Of a stretch of DNA of 64,000 nt, positions 16,662 to 24,221 are shown piece by piece (the stretch's first letter is position 1; each line of letters begins with the position of its first letter). The stretch is from JBBPZA01 sp963797015 (GTDB lineage Bacteria; Actinomycetota; Thermoleophilia; Solirubrobacterales; Solirubrobacteraceae), in assembly GCA_963797015.1 (NCBI GenBank), contig CAWCNV010000001.1, positions 944,495 to 1,008,494 on the forward strand, written 5' to 3'. The position numbers and the translations under genes are program-made. The notes beneath the pieces are model-generated. The model made no database searches. It was not told the DNA's origin and saw only the letters and a program-made list of their open reading frames with translations.

Positions 16662-17719
16662 GACGCCACCTCCGCGACCGCGAGGCCGGCCGCGACGGCG
16701 ACGCTTGCCGCGTCGACCTCGCCGAGCGCGCCGGGACGGGCCTCGGGCACGACGCCCGCTCGCACCGGCAAGCCCACCAGCGAAGACAGCTCGTCGAGGA
16801 AGCCGTCGACCCCGACCGCGGCGCCGCAGAGGACCGCGCTCTCGACGCGGACGGCGCCCTCCTGGGCGGCGAAGAAGTCCAGCGTGTTGCGCGCCTCGTC
16901 GGCGATACGCCGCACGCCTTCGGCGAGCACGCCGCGTGCCTCGGCAACGATCTCCCCGTCACCCTCCACGTCCTCCAACGCCCGAACCAGGCCCACGTGC
17001 CCGAGCCACATGCGCGAGTGCTCGAGCGTCAGGCCGCGGCGCTCGGCCAGCTCGCCCGCCATGCCCTCGAAGCCGCCGAGGATCACGCGCGTGAACTGGC
17101 AGCTGGTGCCCTGGGCGACGGCGATGTTGGTCAGCCCGCCGACGTTCATGTAGAGGACCGCAGCCTCCGGTGCCACGTCCGGCACGCGCAGGGCGCGGAT
17201 CATGGCGAAGGCCGAGAGGTCGATGCCCGCGAGCCGCAGGCCGGCGTCGCGCGCGGCGGCGACCAGCTTCTCCACCATCTCGCGGCGGGCCGCGACCAGG
17301 ACCACGCGCGTCTTGGGCCCCTCAGCGGTGGCGGCCGGCCCCAGGCTCTGGAAGTCGAGCACGGCCTGCTCGAGCGGCATGGGCAGGTGCTCCTGCGCCT
17401 GGAAGCGGACCGCCGCCTCGAGGTCCTTGCCGACGAGGGGCGGCATGTCGATCGTGCGCACGACGATCCGCTGGTTCGCTACGCCGATGCGGACCCGCTT
17501 CGGCAGCTTCTCGTTGCGGAAGAAGGTCCTCAACTCGCTTGCCAGGGCACCCACGTCCGTGACCTCGCCATCCTGCACCAGGCCCTCGGCCAGCGGCGCG
17601 ACGGCCGCTCTCTCGACCGCCACGCCGCCTTGCACGCGCGCTTCGACCGCCGCGAGGCGGCTGGGCTCGATGTCGAGCCCGACGACGCTCCTGCTCCTCG
17701 ATGCGCCGGCCATGGTCAT
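16658..17719 (-). CDS. pilM: Type IV pilus assembly ATPase-like protein PilM
   Basis: This cytoplasmic actin-fold protein binds the PilN N-terminus and links the pilus platform to the motor. It shows VVGLDIEPSRLAAVEA (phosphate-1), FRNEKLPKRVRIGVANQRIVVRTIDMPPL, FQAQEHLPMPLEQAVLDFQ, a central AVLYMNVGGLTNIAVAQG (phosphate-2), and SAVLCGAAVGVDGFLDEL, all as in PilM. I start at ATG 17719 (MTMAGASRSR), which overlaps the prepilin peptidase TGA; ATG 17713 is the close alternative. Length 353. Confidence 0.92.
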   Translation of the reverse strand: MTMAGASRSRSVVGLDIEPSRLAAVEARVQGGVAVERAAVAPLAEGLVQDGEVTDVGALASELRTFFRNEKLPKRVRIGVANQRIVVRTIDMPPLVGKDLEAAVRFQAQEHLPMPLEQAVLDFQSLGPAATAEGPKTRVVLVAARREMVEKLVAAARDAGLRLAGIDLSAFAMIRALRVPDVAPEAAVLYMNVGGLTNIAVAQGTSCQFTRVILGGFEGMAGELAERRGLTLEHSRMWLGHVGLVRALEDVEGDGEIVAEARGVLAEGVRRIADEARNTLDFFAAQEGAVRVESAVLCGAAVGVDGFLDELSSLVGLPVRAGVVPEARPGALGEVDAASVAVAAGLAVAEVAS

Positions 17720-18474
17720 ACGACGGTGTGCAGGTACCAGTCGACGATCGGCCCGCCGGCGAACATCGCGACCAGGCCGCCCAGCGCCAGGAACGGCCCG
17801 AACGGGACCGCCGTCTTGCGCGCCCCGGCGATGCCGCGGCGATACACGATCACCGCTCCGACGGCGACTCCGAGGACCAGCGCCGCGAGTACGGCCGGCG
17901 CGACGCCGCGCCCGAGGTAGAGCCCCATCGTCGCGGCCAGCTTCACGTCGCCCATGCCCATGCCGCGCGGGTGGGCGAGCGCCGCCAGCAGGAAGAAGGA
18001 CCCAGCGGCCGCGCCGGCGAGCAGGTGCTCGGGCAGCGCGCCCGGGTCGAGGACGGCGAGCAGCACGACGGCCACGAGCGCCGCCGGAGCGAGGATCGCG
18101 TTGGGGATGATCCGGCGCTCGAGGTCGATGAGCGCCACCGGGACGAGCATCGTCACGAAGGCCAGGCCCAGCCACACGTTGCCGTCGATGCCCCCGGAGA
18201 GCACGACGGCCACGTACAGGGCGGCGGTGAGCGCCTCGACGAGCGGGTAGCGTGCGGCGATCGGCTCACCGCAGCTCCGGCAGCGGCCGCGCAGCGCGAA
18301 CCACGACAGCACGGGGACGTTGTCCAAGGGCTTGATCGGCGTCGCGCAGCCCGGGCACCGGGAGCGCGGCGCGACGAGCGACTCGCCCCGCGGCAGGCGG
18401 TGCGCGACGACGTTGAGGAACGACCCCAGGACGAGACCGGCGGCGGCGGGAAACAGCATCAGGGCGATGGGCAT
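17716..18474 (-). CDS. pilD: Prepilin peptidase (type 4 prepilin leader peptidase / N-methyltransferase)
   Basis: This membrane aspartyl protease cleaves the leader from pilins and methylates the new N-terminus. The N-terminal methylation domain has GSFLNVVAHRLPRGESLV and two CxxC pairs (CPGCATPIKPLDNVPVLSWF and CRSCGEPI) that bind zinc. The protease part shows the first active-site Asp in ALIDLERRIIPNAIL and the second in the GMGDVKLAATMGL motif. Length 252 with about seven helices is typical. The four pilin-like genes just upstream are the obvious substrates. Start ATG 18474. Confidence 0.95.
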   Translation of the reverse strand: MPIALMLFPAAAGLVLGSFLNVVAHRLPRGESLVAPRSRCPGCATPIKPLDNVPVLSWFALRGRCRSCGEPIAARYPLVEALTAALYVAVVLSGGIDGNVWLGLAFVTMLVPVALIDLERRIIPNAILAPAALVAVVLLAVLDPGALPEHLLAGAAAGSFFLLAALAHPRGMGMGDVKLAATMGLYLGRGVAPAVLAALVLGVAVGAVIVYRRGIAGARKTAVPFGPFLALGGLVAMFAGGPIVDWYLHTVV

Positions 18475-18492
18475 GGGGTCATCGGCCTCCTC

Positions 18493-19938
18493 TCAGCACT
18501 GGGTCGCCGGGGCGGTGCCCGCGGGGATGGTCGGGGAGCACTCGCGGTAGTCGTCCGAGCGCTGGAACAGCGGGAACAGCGTGTTCGCCTTCAGGTCGTC
18601 GACGTCGGACGTCCAGGTCAGGGCGGTGTTGTTCGCGAACGTGACCTGCTTGGCGGCGATCGCGCCCTTGATCTTCACGTTGTTGGCCAGGTTCACGGTT
18701 GAGTTCGGCGCGTAGACCACGACCGGCGTCTGCACGCTGGGGTTGTTCCCGAGGTTGATCTGCGTGGCGATCGTCGAGCTGCCCGCGACGTAGATCTGGA
18801 GCTGGGTCGGCGCGGCTCCGGGCGGCGTCTCGACCTGGACGCCGTTGGCGAGGTCGACCACGGCGCCGCCGGTCCCGCCACAGCTCTCGGGCTTGTCGAT
18901 GAAGATCCGGACGGCGCCGGCGGTCTTCGGCGTGATCTTGAGCGTCGAGTTGTTGCTCATCGTCAGCCGGCAGAAGCTGTAGAGGTTCCCGCCGAGCGTC
19001 ACCCAGCCGCTGTTGGTGATCGAGAGCGTGCGCGCCGCGAGATTCCACGAGTACCAGTTCGTCTTCGGGGTGCACGAGTCGCCGAGCAGCCCTCCCGTCG
19101 GAGCCCCCAGCCCCGTGGGGTTGCAGATGCGCCAGTTGTCGTTGACGAGCGCGCTCGTGCCCTGGTCGACCGGCGAGAGGGTCACCGGATCGGACGACGG
19201 GTTCCGGCTTCCGCACACGGTCGAGCTGTTGACGGTCGTCACCGTCCGGCCTGGACCCGGGGTCGCGTTCCCGGGCGCGGCGCCGCTCGGGTCCGAGCAG
19301 ATCGTCGCGCTGTTGGAGAGCGAGATGTTGCCGTTGGACTTCACGTTGCCGTAGACCGCGGAGCTGTTGGCCATCGGGAGGTCGAGCAGCGAGACCAGCC
19401 CCGCGTTCTGGAACAGCGGCGAGCCGGTGTCGGCCTGGACCTTCATCGCCACCCGGCGGGTCACGCCGTCGACCGTCCCCTGCGAGACGACCGTGCGCTT
19501 GAAGATGCCGTCGGGCGGGTTCGGGCACGTCACCAACGTCGCTGGCACGCACAGCGTCTGAACCCAGTAGGTGTAGCTCGCGCCTCCGCCCAGGTTCTCG
19601 CTCACCGGCGGGCACCACTGCTCCCCACCGAGGATCGTGTACGGGACCAGCGCCAGGACGGCCCCCACCGGCGACACGCACGGCGCCGCGGCGCGCGTCA
19701 CGTCGAACTTGTTCATCCGGTAGACGGCGGCGTCGAGGCCGGCGTCGGCGGCCTGGATCGCGCGCTTGACGCGGCGGTCCTGGTTCGCGCCGCTGGTCGC
19801 GATCCCGGACTGGGCGACCGCGACCCCCATCAGCACGATGGCGACTGCGAGCAGGATGATCACGATGGGCAGCGCCATCCCGGCCTCGTCGGCGACGGGG
19901 CGCGGCAGGCGGCGGTTGACGATCGTCGAGCCGGTCAC
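18493..19938 (-). CDS. PilX-like minor pilin / pilus-associated protein
   Basis: This 481-residue protein has one N-terminal helix (ADEAGMALPIVIILLAVAIV) preceded by a basic leader, the arrangement of PilX-type minor pilins, although a clean G-F cleavage site is absent. The rest is a large Asn/Thr/Ser-rich extracellular part with repeated beta-like stretches (VYGNVKSNGNISLSNSA, TLKITPKTAGAVRIFID, TVNLANNVKIKGAIAAKQV) resembling a right-handed beta-helix or polymer-forming fold, and several cysteines. GTG 19938 overlaps the PilV-like stop. Large minor pilins often sit at the pilus tip and initiate assembly or bind surfaces; that role is inferred from position. Confidence 0.8.
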   Translation of the reverse strand: MTGSTIVNRRLPRPVADEAGMALPIVIILLAVAIVLMGVAVAQSGIATSGANQDRRVKRAIQAADAGLDAAVYRMNKFDVTRAAAPCVSPVGAVLALVPYTILGGEQWCPPVSENLGGGASYTYWVQTLCVPATLVTCPNPPDGIFKRTVVSQGTVDGVTRRVAMKVQADTGSPLFQNAGLVSLLDLPMANSSAVYGNVKSNGNISLSNSATICSDPSGAAPGNATPGPGRTVTTVNSSTVCGSRNPSSDPVTLSPVDQGTSALVNDNWRICNPTGLGAPTGGLLGDSCTPKTNWYSWNLAARTLSITNSGWVTLGGNLYSFCRLTMSNNSTLKITPKTAGAVRIFIDKPESCGGTGGAVVDLANGVQVETPPGAAPTQLQIYVAGSSTIATQINLGNNPSVQTPVVVYAPNSTVNLANNVKIKGAIAAKQVTFANNTALTWTSDVDDLKANTLFPLFQRSDDYRECSPTIPAGTAPATQC

Positions 19939-21305
19939 GTGAGCGGGGTGGTGGTCTCGACGCCCAGCGACGTCTGGTATGTCTGGTGGTCGTAGGCGAT
20001 CTCGATGTCCGCCTGCGACGAGGGCATCACGCCGATCGCCAGCACGAGGCGGTCGGCCGCGAGCGCGGTGAGCGCCAGCGGCTTGATCGCGAAGGACAGC
20101 TTCGAGTAGGTCGCCGGCCAGCCGCCGCTCGGCGAGTAGGTCGTCGAGCCGATCACCGTGCCGGTCGACTGCTTGCGAAGCGTCGCGCACAAGGTGACCG
20201 ACTTGTCGGCCACGCCGTCGACGGTCTTGGTCCACAGCTGCACGAAGGCCTGACCGCCGGCGGGAATCGCGAAGGCGGTGATCGCCGGCGTGGCCCAGGC
20301 GTGCACGCTGTACTTCATGCTGGACGCCTGCGTCGCGGTGTAGGGCGCGGTGGGACACGCGCTCGCGCCGGGGCTGCGGGTGAGGGCCAGGCCGGAGGGG
20401 CTCGTGCGACTTAGATCGGTCGAGTAGTTCTGGAGTGCCGGGGCGGGCGTGACCGTCGCCGCCGGATCGAGGTCCATCAGGTCCGGGTAGGGCGCGAGCA
20501 GGCAGGTGCCCAGCGCCTGGAACGTGTTGTGGGCCGTGTTCGAGGTGACGGGCGTCTGGCTGCTCGACTGGTTGCACGGCGTGTTGGAGAGGAAGAACGG
20601 CTGCAGCTGTGAGGCGTTGGCCGCGCCGGGGTCCGTTTCCGGCGGCAGGTTGCTGTTGGGCGGCGCGCCGCGCGGGTCGGTCACGATGCTCGAGATGTAG
20701 ATCGGCTTGGTCGGAGCCGCGCGGTTGCCGGCGGCGTTCATCACCACGGCGACGGTGACGCGCTTGCCGTCCTGGTTGCCGGGGCACAGCAATCCCGTGC
20801 ACGTGTCGTCGCGCCAGGTGACGTAGCGGTAGACGCGTCCCGAGGCCTGCCCGTTGTCGAAGGTCTCGGGCCCCGGGTTCACCGCTCCGCCGGCGCTGAC
20901 CACGAACGGCTCGCCGGCGGCCGGCGTGCCCGTCACCGTTCCGGAGCCCGAGTCGCGGTAGTTGTTCATCACCTTGAACCCGCTCGCGGTGACATAGAAG
21001 TTGGGGTTGCTCGGGTTCTGGGGCGCGGGGTCGCCGGCGGGGTTGCCGGCCGGCTGGTTGGAGGGGGCCGTGGTCAGCGCGAGGTCGGAGTAGTCGAGCG
21101 CCTTGAGCCGCTCGATCTCGGCCTGGCCGACGGCGACCGCCTGCTCGTGGCGCTGGGCGCTGTAGGCCGCGGTGCCCGCGAGGTTGAACGAGGTGAACAC
21201 CCCGAGCAGGCCGATGCTCAGCACGGCGAGCGCGGCGAGCACCTCGATCAGGGTGAAGCCGCCCTGCGAGGCGGCCCGGCCGGTGATGACCTCGGTCAGC
21301 CTCAT
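19935..21305 (-). CDS. PilV-like minor pilin with large C-terminal extension
   Basis: The protein has a class III prepilin signal: SQGGFTLIEVLAALAVLSIGLLG, with cleavage expected between Gly and Phe and the Glu5 residue present. A pilin alpha1-like region follows (AQRHEQAVAVGQAEIERLKAL). At 456 residues it is far longer than classical PilV; the extra 350 residues are Pro/Thr/Asn-rich extracellular sequence ending with a beta-sandwich-like part (FVQLWTKTVDGVADKSVTLCATL, DRLVLAIGVMPSS). It overlaps both neighbours by 4 bases. The long tail suggests an adhesive tip component, an inference. Confidence 0.85.
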   Translation of the reverse strand: MRLTEVITGRAASQGGFTLIEVLAALAVLSIGLLGVFTSFNLAGTAAYSAQRHEQAVAVGQAEIERLKALDYSDLALTTAPSNQPAGNPAGDPAPQNPSNPNFYVTASGFKVMNNYRDSGSGTVTGTPAAGEPFVVSAGGAVNPGPETFDNGQASGRVYRYVTWRDDTCTGLLCPGNQDGKRVTVAVVMNAAGNRAAPTKPIYISSIVTDPRGAPPNSNLPPETDPGAANASQLQPFFLSNTPCNQSSSQTPVTSNTAHNTFQALGTCLLAPYPDLMDLDPAATVTPAPALQNYSTDLSRTSPSGLALTRSPGASACPTAPYTATQASSMKYSVHAWATPAITAFAIPAGGQAFVQLWTKTVDGVADKSVTLCATLRKQSTGTVIGSTTYSPSGGWPATYSKLSFAIKPLALTALAADRLVLAIGVMPSSQADIEIAYDHQTYQTSLGVETTTPLT

Positions 21306-21868
21306 CCGCCGGCGTTGCGCAGCTCGACCCCGTCCGTGACGGTGATGGGCCTCGTCTGGCCGTTCACCCGGACGTTGAGCTTGATCGCGACGTAGTTGGG
21401 ATAGAGGGCGTCGGGGCGCGGGTCGAAGACGTCGAGGTTCTGGACGCCGTCGACGACGAGTGTCGGCGTGCCGAGCGCGCCGCCGATCGGCCCTTCGGAG
21501 CGCATGCAGCGTCCGCCGGAGCAGTCGTAGTGGACGTTGCGCTGCACCGACGCGCCGCCCGCCGGGCGAGTCCAGGTGGTGTAGTCCATGACCTGGGAGC
21601 TCGAGAAGCGCACCGGGCTGAGCGAGACGCCCACCGGTGGACCGACCTGGCGCAGCTCGCGGGTCATGCGCTCGAGCGCGACGCGTGCGGACTGCACGGC
21701 ATCGGCGCGGTTGCCGGTCGCGCTCTGGCCGTCAGCGGCGACGCGGTAGAGGTTGAGCGCCGCGAAGACGAGCAGCAGCGCGAGCGGCATGGCCACGAGC
21801 AGCTCGACCAGCGTGAAGCCGCGCTGGTCGCTTCGAAGGCGTGGGATGAGGGAGCCATAGCTGGGCAT
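21302..21868 (-). CDS. PilW-like minor pilin
   Basis: The prepilin motif DQRGFTLVELLVAMPLALLLV shows the G-F cleavage site and Glu5. The PilW-type continuation is RADAVQSARVALERMTRELRQVG, followed by a small beta-rich domain with two cysteines close together (YDCSGGRCMRSEG) and a C-terminal part predicting VAIKLNVRVNGQTRPITVTDGVELRN, the end typical of PilW/GspJ. I chose ATG 21868, which gives a 13-residue basic leader and 188 residues. It lies 200 bases downstream of pilA beyond GC-rich hairpin repeats, and its stop overlaps the PilV-like start. Confidence 0.85.
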   Translation of the reverse strand: MPSYGSLIPRLRSDQRGFTLVELLVAMPLALLLVFAALNLYRVAADGQSATGNRADAVQSARVALERMTRELRQVGPPVGVSLSPVRFSSSQVMDYTTWTRPAGGASVQRNVHYDCSGGRCMRSEGPIGGALGTPTLVVDGVQNLDVFDPRPDALYPNYVAIKLNVRVNGQTRPITVTDGVELRNAGG

Positions 21869-21922
21869 GGGTTGCCGTGGAGACCGCTCCGGTGACCGGC
21901 CCCGAAGCGTCCGGCACCTGAA

Positions 21923-22058
21923 GTGCGCCGGGTCGCCGTACCGGGCCGCTCGGAGCAGGGCCGCCATGGCGGTCGGCGACGGGCGCGCCGGGTCGCCTGA
22001 CGGGCCACTCGGTGGAGGGCCGCCGTGGCGGCCGGCGCAGGTGCGCGCCGGCCGCCAC
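21923..22058 (-). repeat. 60-bp imperfect tandem repeats with GC-rich hairpins between pilA and the minor pilins
   Basis: Two imperfect copies begin at 21923 and 21983 (both GCGCCGGGTCGCC-like) and a partial third begins at 22041. Each full copy carries a perfect or near-perfect palindrome: GGCCGCCATGGCGGTC (21959-21974) and GGCCGCCGTGGCGGCC (22018-22033). They lie directly after the pilA stop. Such stable hairpins can protect the pilA 3' end or cut read-through so that minor pilins are made in smaller amounts. Confidence 0.75.
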
Positions 22059-22070
22059 AGCGAGCGTCGG

Positions 22071-22493
22071 CTACCAGGTGCCGTCGCTCTTGCAGGCGCC
22101 CTTGCCCGAGTCCGAGCAGGTCCGGCTGACCGTCCCGTCCGCCGCGCGGGCGATCGAGAACGTGCCGCCGGCGGCGGACTTGGCGGTCACCGAGAAGGTG
22201 TCCGCCGTGCCGCTCGCGGCGGTGAGCTTCGACGGATCGAGCGTCTGCTCGACGTTCCTCAGACCCGCGGGGTCGGTGTTGTAGGTCTGCTCGTTGGTGT
22301 AGTAGGTCTCCATCGCCGTCTGAGCGGTCCGCGCCGTGGTCTTGGCGTCGGCGTCCTGCGCCTTGGTCCGCTGGTTGAGGAACGACGGGATCCCGATCGC
22401 GGCCAGGATGCCGATGATCAGGACGACGACCAACAGCTCGATGAGCGTGAAGCCGGACTCGTCGGCGGCACGCTGCCGCAGCTTGTAGAGCAT
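22071..22493 (-). CDS. pilA: Major type IV pilin (type IV-A-like)
   Basis: The short leader ends in ADESG, and the mature protein begins FTLIELLVVVLIIGILAAIG, the textbook pilin N-terminal helix with Glu5. Then IPSFLNQRTKAQDADAKTTARTAQ continues the helix; a small globular domain with a C-terminal disulfide pair (CSDSGKGAC) completes it. Length 140. It has the best ribosome-binding site in the window, AAGGAGG, 8 bases from ATG 22493, consistent with high expression. A cyclic-di-GMP-I riboswitch sits in its leader about 90 bases upstream. PilD, encoded nearby, should process it, and PilB/PilT should extend and retract it. Confidence 0.96.
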   Translation of the reverse strand: MLYKLRQRAADESGFTLIELLVVVLIIGILAAIGIPSFLNQRTKAQDADAKTTARTAQTAMETYYTNEQTYNTDPAGLRNVEQTLDPSKLTAASGTADTFSVTAKSAAGGTFSIARAADGTVSRTCSDSGKGACKSDGTW

Positions 22494-22501
22494 GGGTGAA
22501 T

Positions 22502-22508
22502 CCTCCTT
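22502..22508 (-). promoter_or_regulatory. Strong Shine-Dalgarno of pilA
   Basis: AAGGAGG on the minus strand, 8 bases before the ATG. Most genes here lack such a site, so this one marks pilA as a highly translated gene with a real leader. Confidence 0.85.
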
Positions 22509-22537
22509 ATGGATTCGATGGGCCTTTATGTGCGCCA

Positions 22538-22566
22538 GACCCTCGGTCCTCCATGACCCGAGGGTC
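22538..22566 (-). promoter_or_regulatory. Possible expression-platform hairpin between riboswitch and pilA
   Basis: A 9-bp perfect stem, GACCCTCGG paired with CCGAGGGTC, encloses an 11-base loop, 17 bases downstream of the aptamer. There is no U-tract, so it is not a classical intrinsic terminator. It could be a Rho-type or anti-anti-terminator element, or simply a spacer. The GACCC/GGGTC part can also fold on itself, giving two mutually exclusive hairpins. Confidence 0.5.
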
Positions 22567-22582
22567 CCTGCGGCCCCCCGGC

Positions 22583-22668
22583 GGCAACCCGGCTTACTGC
22601 GCTTGCGACCTGACGGCCGTTAAACGCAGTTCCGTGGCTTTGCGTCCCGCCCTCGCGAACGGTTTGCC
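22583..22668 (-). ncRNA. Cyclic-di-GMP-I riboswitch (GEMM-I aptamer)
   Basis: Read on the minus strand, the element shows each conserved GEMM-I part in order. First is GGCAAACC; then a 6-bp hairpin closed by a GCGA (GNRA) tetraloop (CCGTTC-GCGA-GGGCGG); then the invariant GACGCAAAGCCACGG; then a second hairpin ACTGCG...CGCAGT; and finally AGCCGGGTTGCC, whose TTGCC end pairs with the opening GGCAA. The 86-nt length and GNRA-receptor layout fit the family. It lies 90 bases upstream of the pilA start on the same strand, so c-di-GMP should control the major pilin. Whether it is an ON or OFF switch cannot be decided from the leader. Confidence 0.93.
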
Positions 22669-22708
22669 TTTGGCACCTTGGCTCTGACACCGCATCTATC
22701 GTCGGCGT

Positions 22709-22723
22709 TAAAGGTGACCTTTA
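22709..22723. promoter_or_regulatory. 15-bp perfect palindrome upstream of the riboswitch
   Basis: TAAAGGT-G-ACCTTTA is a perfect inverted repeat about 40 bases upstream of the aptamer, in the expected promoter zone of the pilA transcript. Downstream on the minus strand is CGACGATAGATG, a possible -10 area (GATAGA). The palindrome is a candidate operator overlapping the promoter. The TAAAG...GCCGACGAT arrangement also resembles a sigma-28-type promoter but with short spacing. Confidence 0.45.
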
Positions 22724-22756
22724 TCCCGGTCCATAACAGTGGACGTTCGACATAAT

Positions 22757-22794
22757 CACCACTTTTCGGGAGACTGGATGGCCAAAAGGTGGTG
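22757..22794. other. Imperfect inverted repeat in the pilC-pilA gap
   Basis: CACCACTTTT (22757-22766) pairs with AAAAGGTGGTG (22784-22794) with one bulged base. The surrounding stretch 22669-23003 holds no convincing gene on either strand; besides this and the two neighbouring inverted repeats I see nothing else in it. Confidence 0.4.
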
Positions 22795-22889
22795 TGGCAA
22801 TTTCGTCACTTACTCTGCCATTAGGCGCAGCGCGGCACGAGCCGCACGGCGAGTGAGTGAAGGCGAACGCGCTCCTTCCTTCAGGCGGG

Positions 22890-22936
22890 CGACGAGGGAG
22901 GGATCCCGAAGAGGCGGTCCTTTCCTTCCCTCGTCG
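22890..22936 (-). terminator. Hairpin downstream of pilC
   Basis: CGACGAGGGA (22890-22899) pairs with TCCCTCGTCG (22927-22936) around a loop of 27 bases, about 70 bases after the pilC stop. It is a candidate end or attenuator of the pilB-pilT-pilC transcript before the separate pilA transcript. There is no U-tract. Confidence 0.4.
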
Positions 22937-23003
22937 ATGCCGTTCGCCGACGACGCCGCCTGCGTCGGCGCCCGCGCGCCGCCCCGAGGAGCGGTCCCTC
23001 CGC

Positions 23004-24212
23004 CTACTTGATCTGGTCGTAGACCCTGAACATCGGCAGGTACATCGAGATCACGATGAACCCGACGATGCCGCCGACGACGATGATCATCGCCGGCTCG
23101 AGGATCGAGGTGAGGGCCTTGACGGCCGCGGCGACCTCGTCCTCGTAGAATTCCGCGACCTTCGAGAGCATGGTGTCGAGGGCTCCGGTCTCCTCGCCGA
23201 CCGCGATCATCTGCACGACCATCGCGGGGAAGACGGGCTCCTCCTTGAGGGGGGCGGCCAGACTCCCTCCCGAGCGCACCGAGTCGCTCACCTGCCTCAT
23301 CGCGCGTTCGACGACCGTGTTGCCCGCCGTGCGGCCGGTGATCTCGATCGCGTGCATGATCGGCACTCCCGCCGAGGTCAGGGACGACAGCGTCCGCGAC
23401 CAGCGCGCCAGAGCGACCTTCTGGACGATGGCGCCGATCTTCAGCGGCACCCTCAGGCGCAGGCGGTCCCACTGGGGCTTGCCCCAGCTGGAGTTGCGCC
23501 AGCGCACGAACCCGAAGGCCAGTGCGCCGCAGAGCAGGATCAGCGCCCACCAGTAGCCGGTCACGACGTGCGACATCCCGACGGTGAACTGGGTGATCGC
23601 GGGCAGCTTGCCGCCGAACTCCTTGAACACCCCCACGAAGGTGGGGACGACGAACGCGACGAGCGCGATCAGGACGAGCAGCGCGAAGCTGACGATGACC
23701 GCCGGGTAGATCATCGCCGTGCGCACCTGCCGGCGCAGCGAGTCGTCCTTCTCGAGCTGGTCGGCGATGCGCAGCAGCGAGTCCTCGAGCACGCCGCCGG
23801 TCTCGCCGGCGCGGATCATCGCCACGTAGAGCTCGTTGAACACCTTGGGCTGACGCGCGAGCGCATCGGAGAGGGCGAGGCCGGACTCGACGTCCTTGCG
23901 CACCGCCACGAGCGCCTGGCGCAGTGCCTTGGACTCCGTCTGGCCCTCGAGCACGGAGAGGCAGCGCAGGATGCTCACGCCCGAGGAGACCATCGTCGCG
24001 AGCTGGCGCGTCATCACCGTGAGGTCGCGTGCCTTGACGCGCCTGAAGCGGTCGAGGTCGATCTCGAGCGAGCCGCGCTTGTCGGCGACGTCGAGCGGGA
24101 TCAGCCCGCGCTGGGAGAGCTGGTCGGCGACCGCCTGCTTGGTGTCGGCCTCGACCTCGCCGCGGGCGTGGCGGCCCGTGAGGTCGACCGCGCGGAAGAC
24201 GTAGGTCCCCAC
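23004..24212 (-). CDS. pilC: Type IV pilus platform protein PilC (GspF family)
   Basis: This inner-membrane platform protein couples the motor ATPases to pilin insertion. It is the usual duplicated GspF structure: an N-terminal TYVFRAVDLTGRHARGEVEA motif, then two copies of a four-helix cytoplasmic domain (LATMVSSGVSILRCLSVLEGQ; LSSLTSAGVPIMHAIEITGR), each followed by the AGETGGVLEDSL or VGEETGALDTML signature and membrane helices (YPAVIVSFALLVLIALVAFVVP; LEPAMIIVVGGIVGFIVISMYLPMF). Length 402 with GTG start. It lies 9 bases downstream of pilT. Confidence 0.95.
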   Translation of the reverse strand: MGTYVFRAVDLTGRHARGEVEADTKQAVADQLSQRGLIPLDVADKRGSLEIDLDRFRRVKARDLTVMTRQLATMVSSGVSILRCLSVLEGQTESKALRQALVAVRKDVESGLALSDALARQPKVFNELYVAMIRAGETGGVLEDSLLRIADQLEKDDSLRRQVRTAMIYPAVIVSFALLVLIALVAFVVPTFVGVFKEFGGKLPAITQFTVGMSHVVTGYWWALILLCGALAFGFVRWRNSSWGKPQWDRLRLRVPLKIGAIVQKVALARWSRTLSSLTSAGVPIMHAIEITGRTAGNTVVERAMRQVSDSVRSGGSLAAPLKEEPVFPAMVVQMIAVGEETGALDTMLSKVAEFYEDEVAAAVKALTSILEPAMIIVVGGIVGFIVISMYLPMFRVYDQIK

Positions 24213-24221
24213 GGCCGCTCC

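Noticed and set aside
22757..22794. Intrinsic terminator
   Set aside because: The stem has a bulge and no T-tract on either side; I list it only as an inverted repeat.
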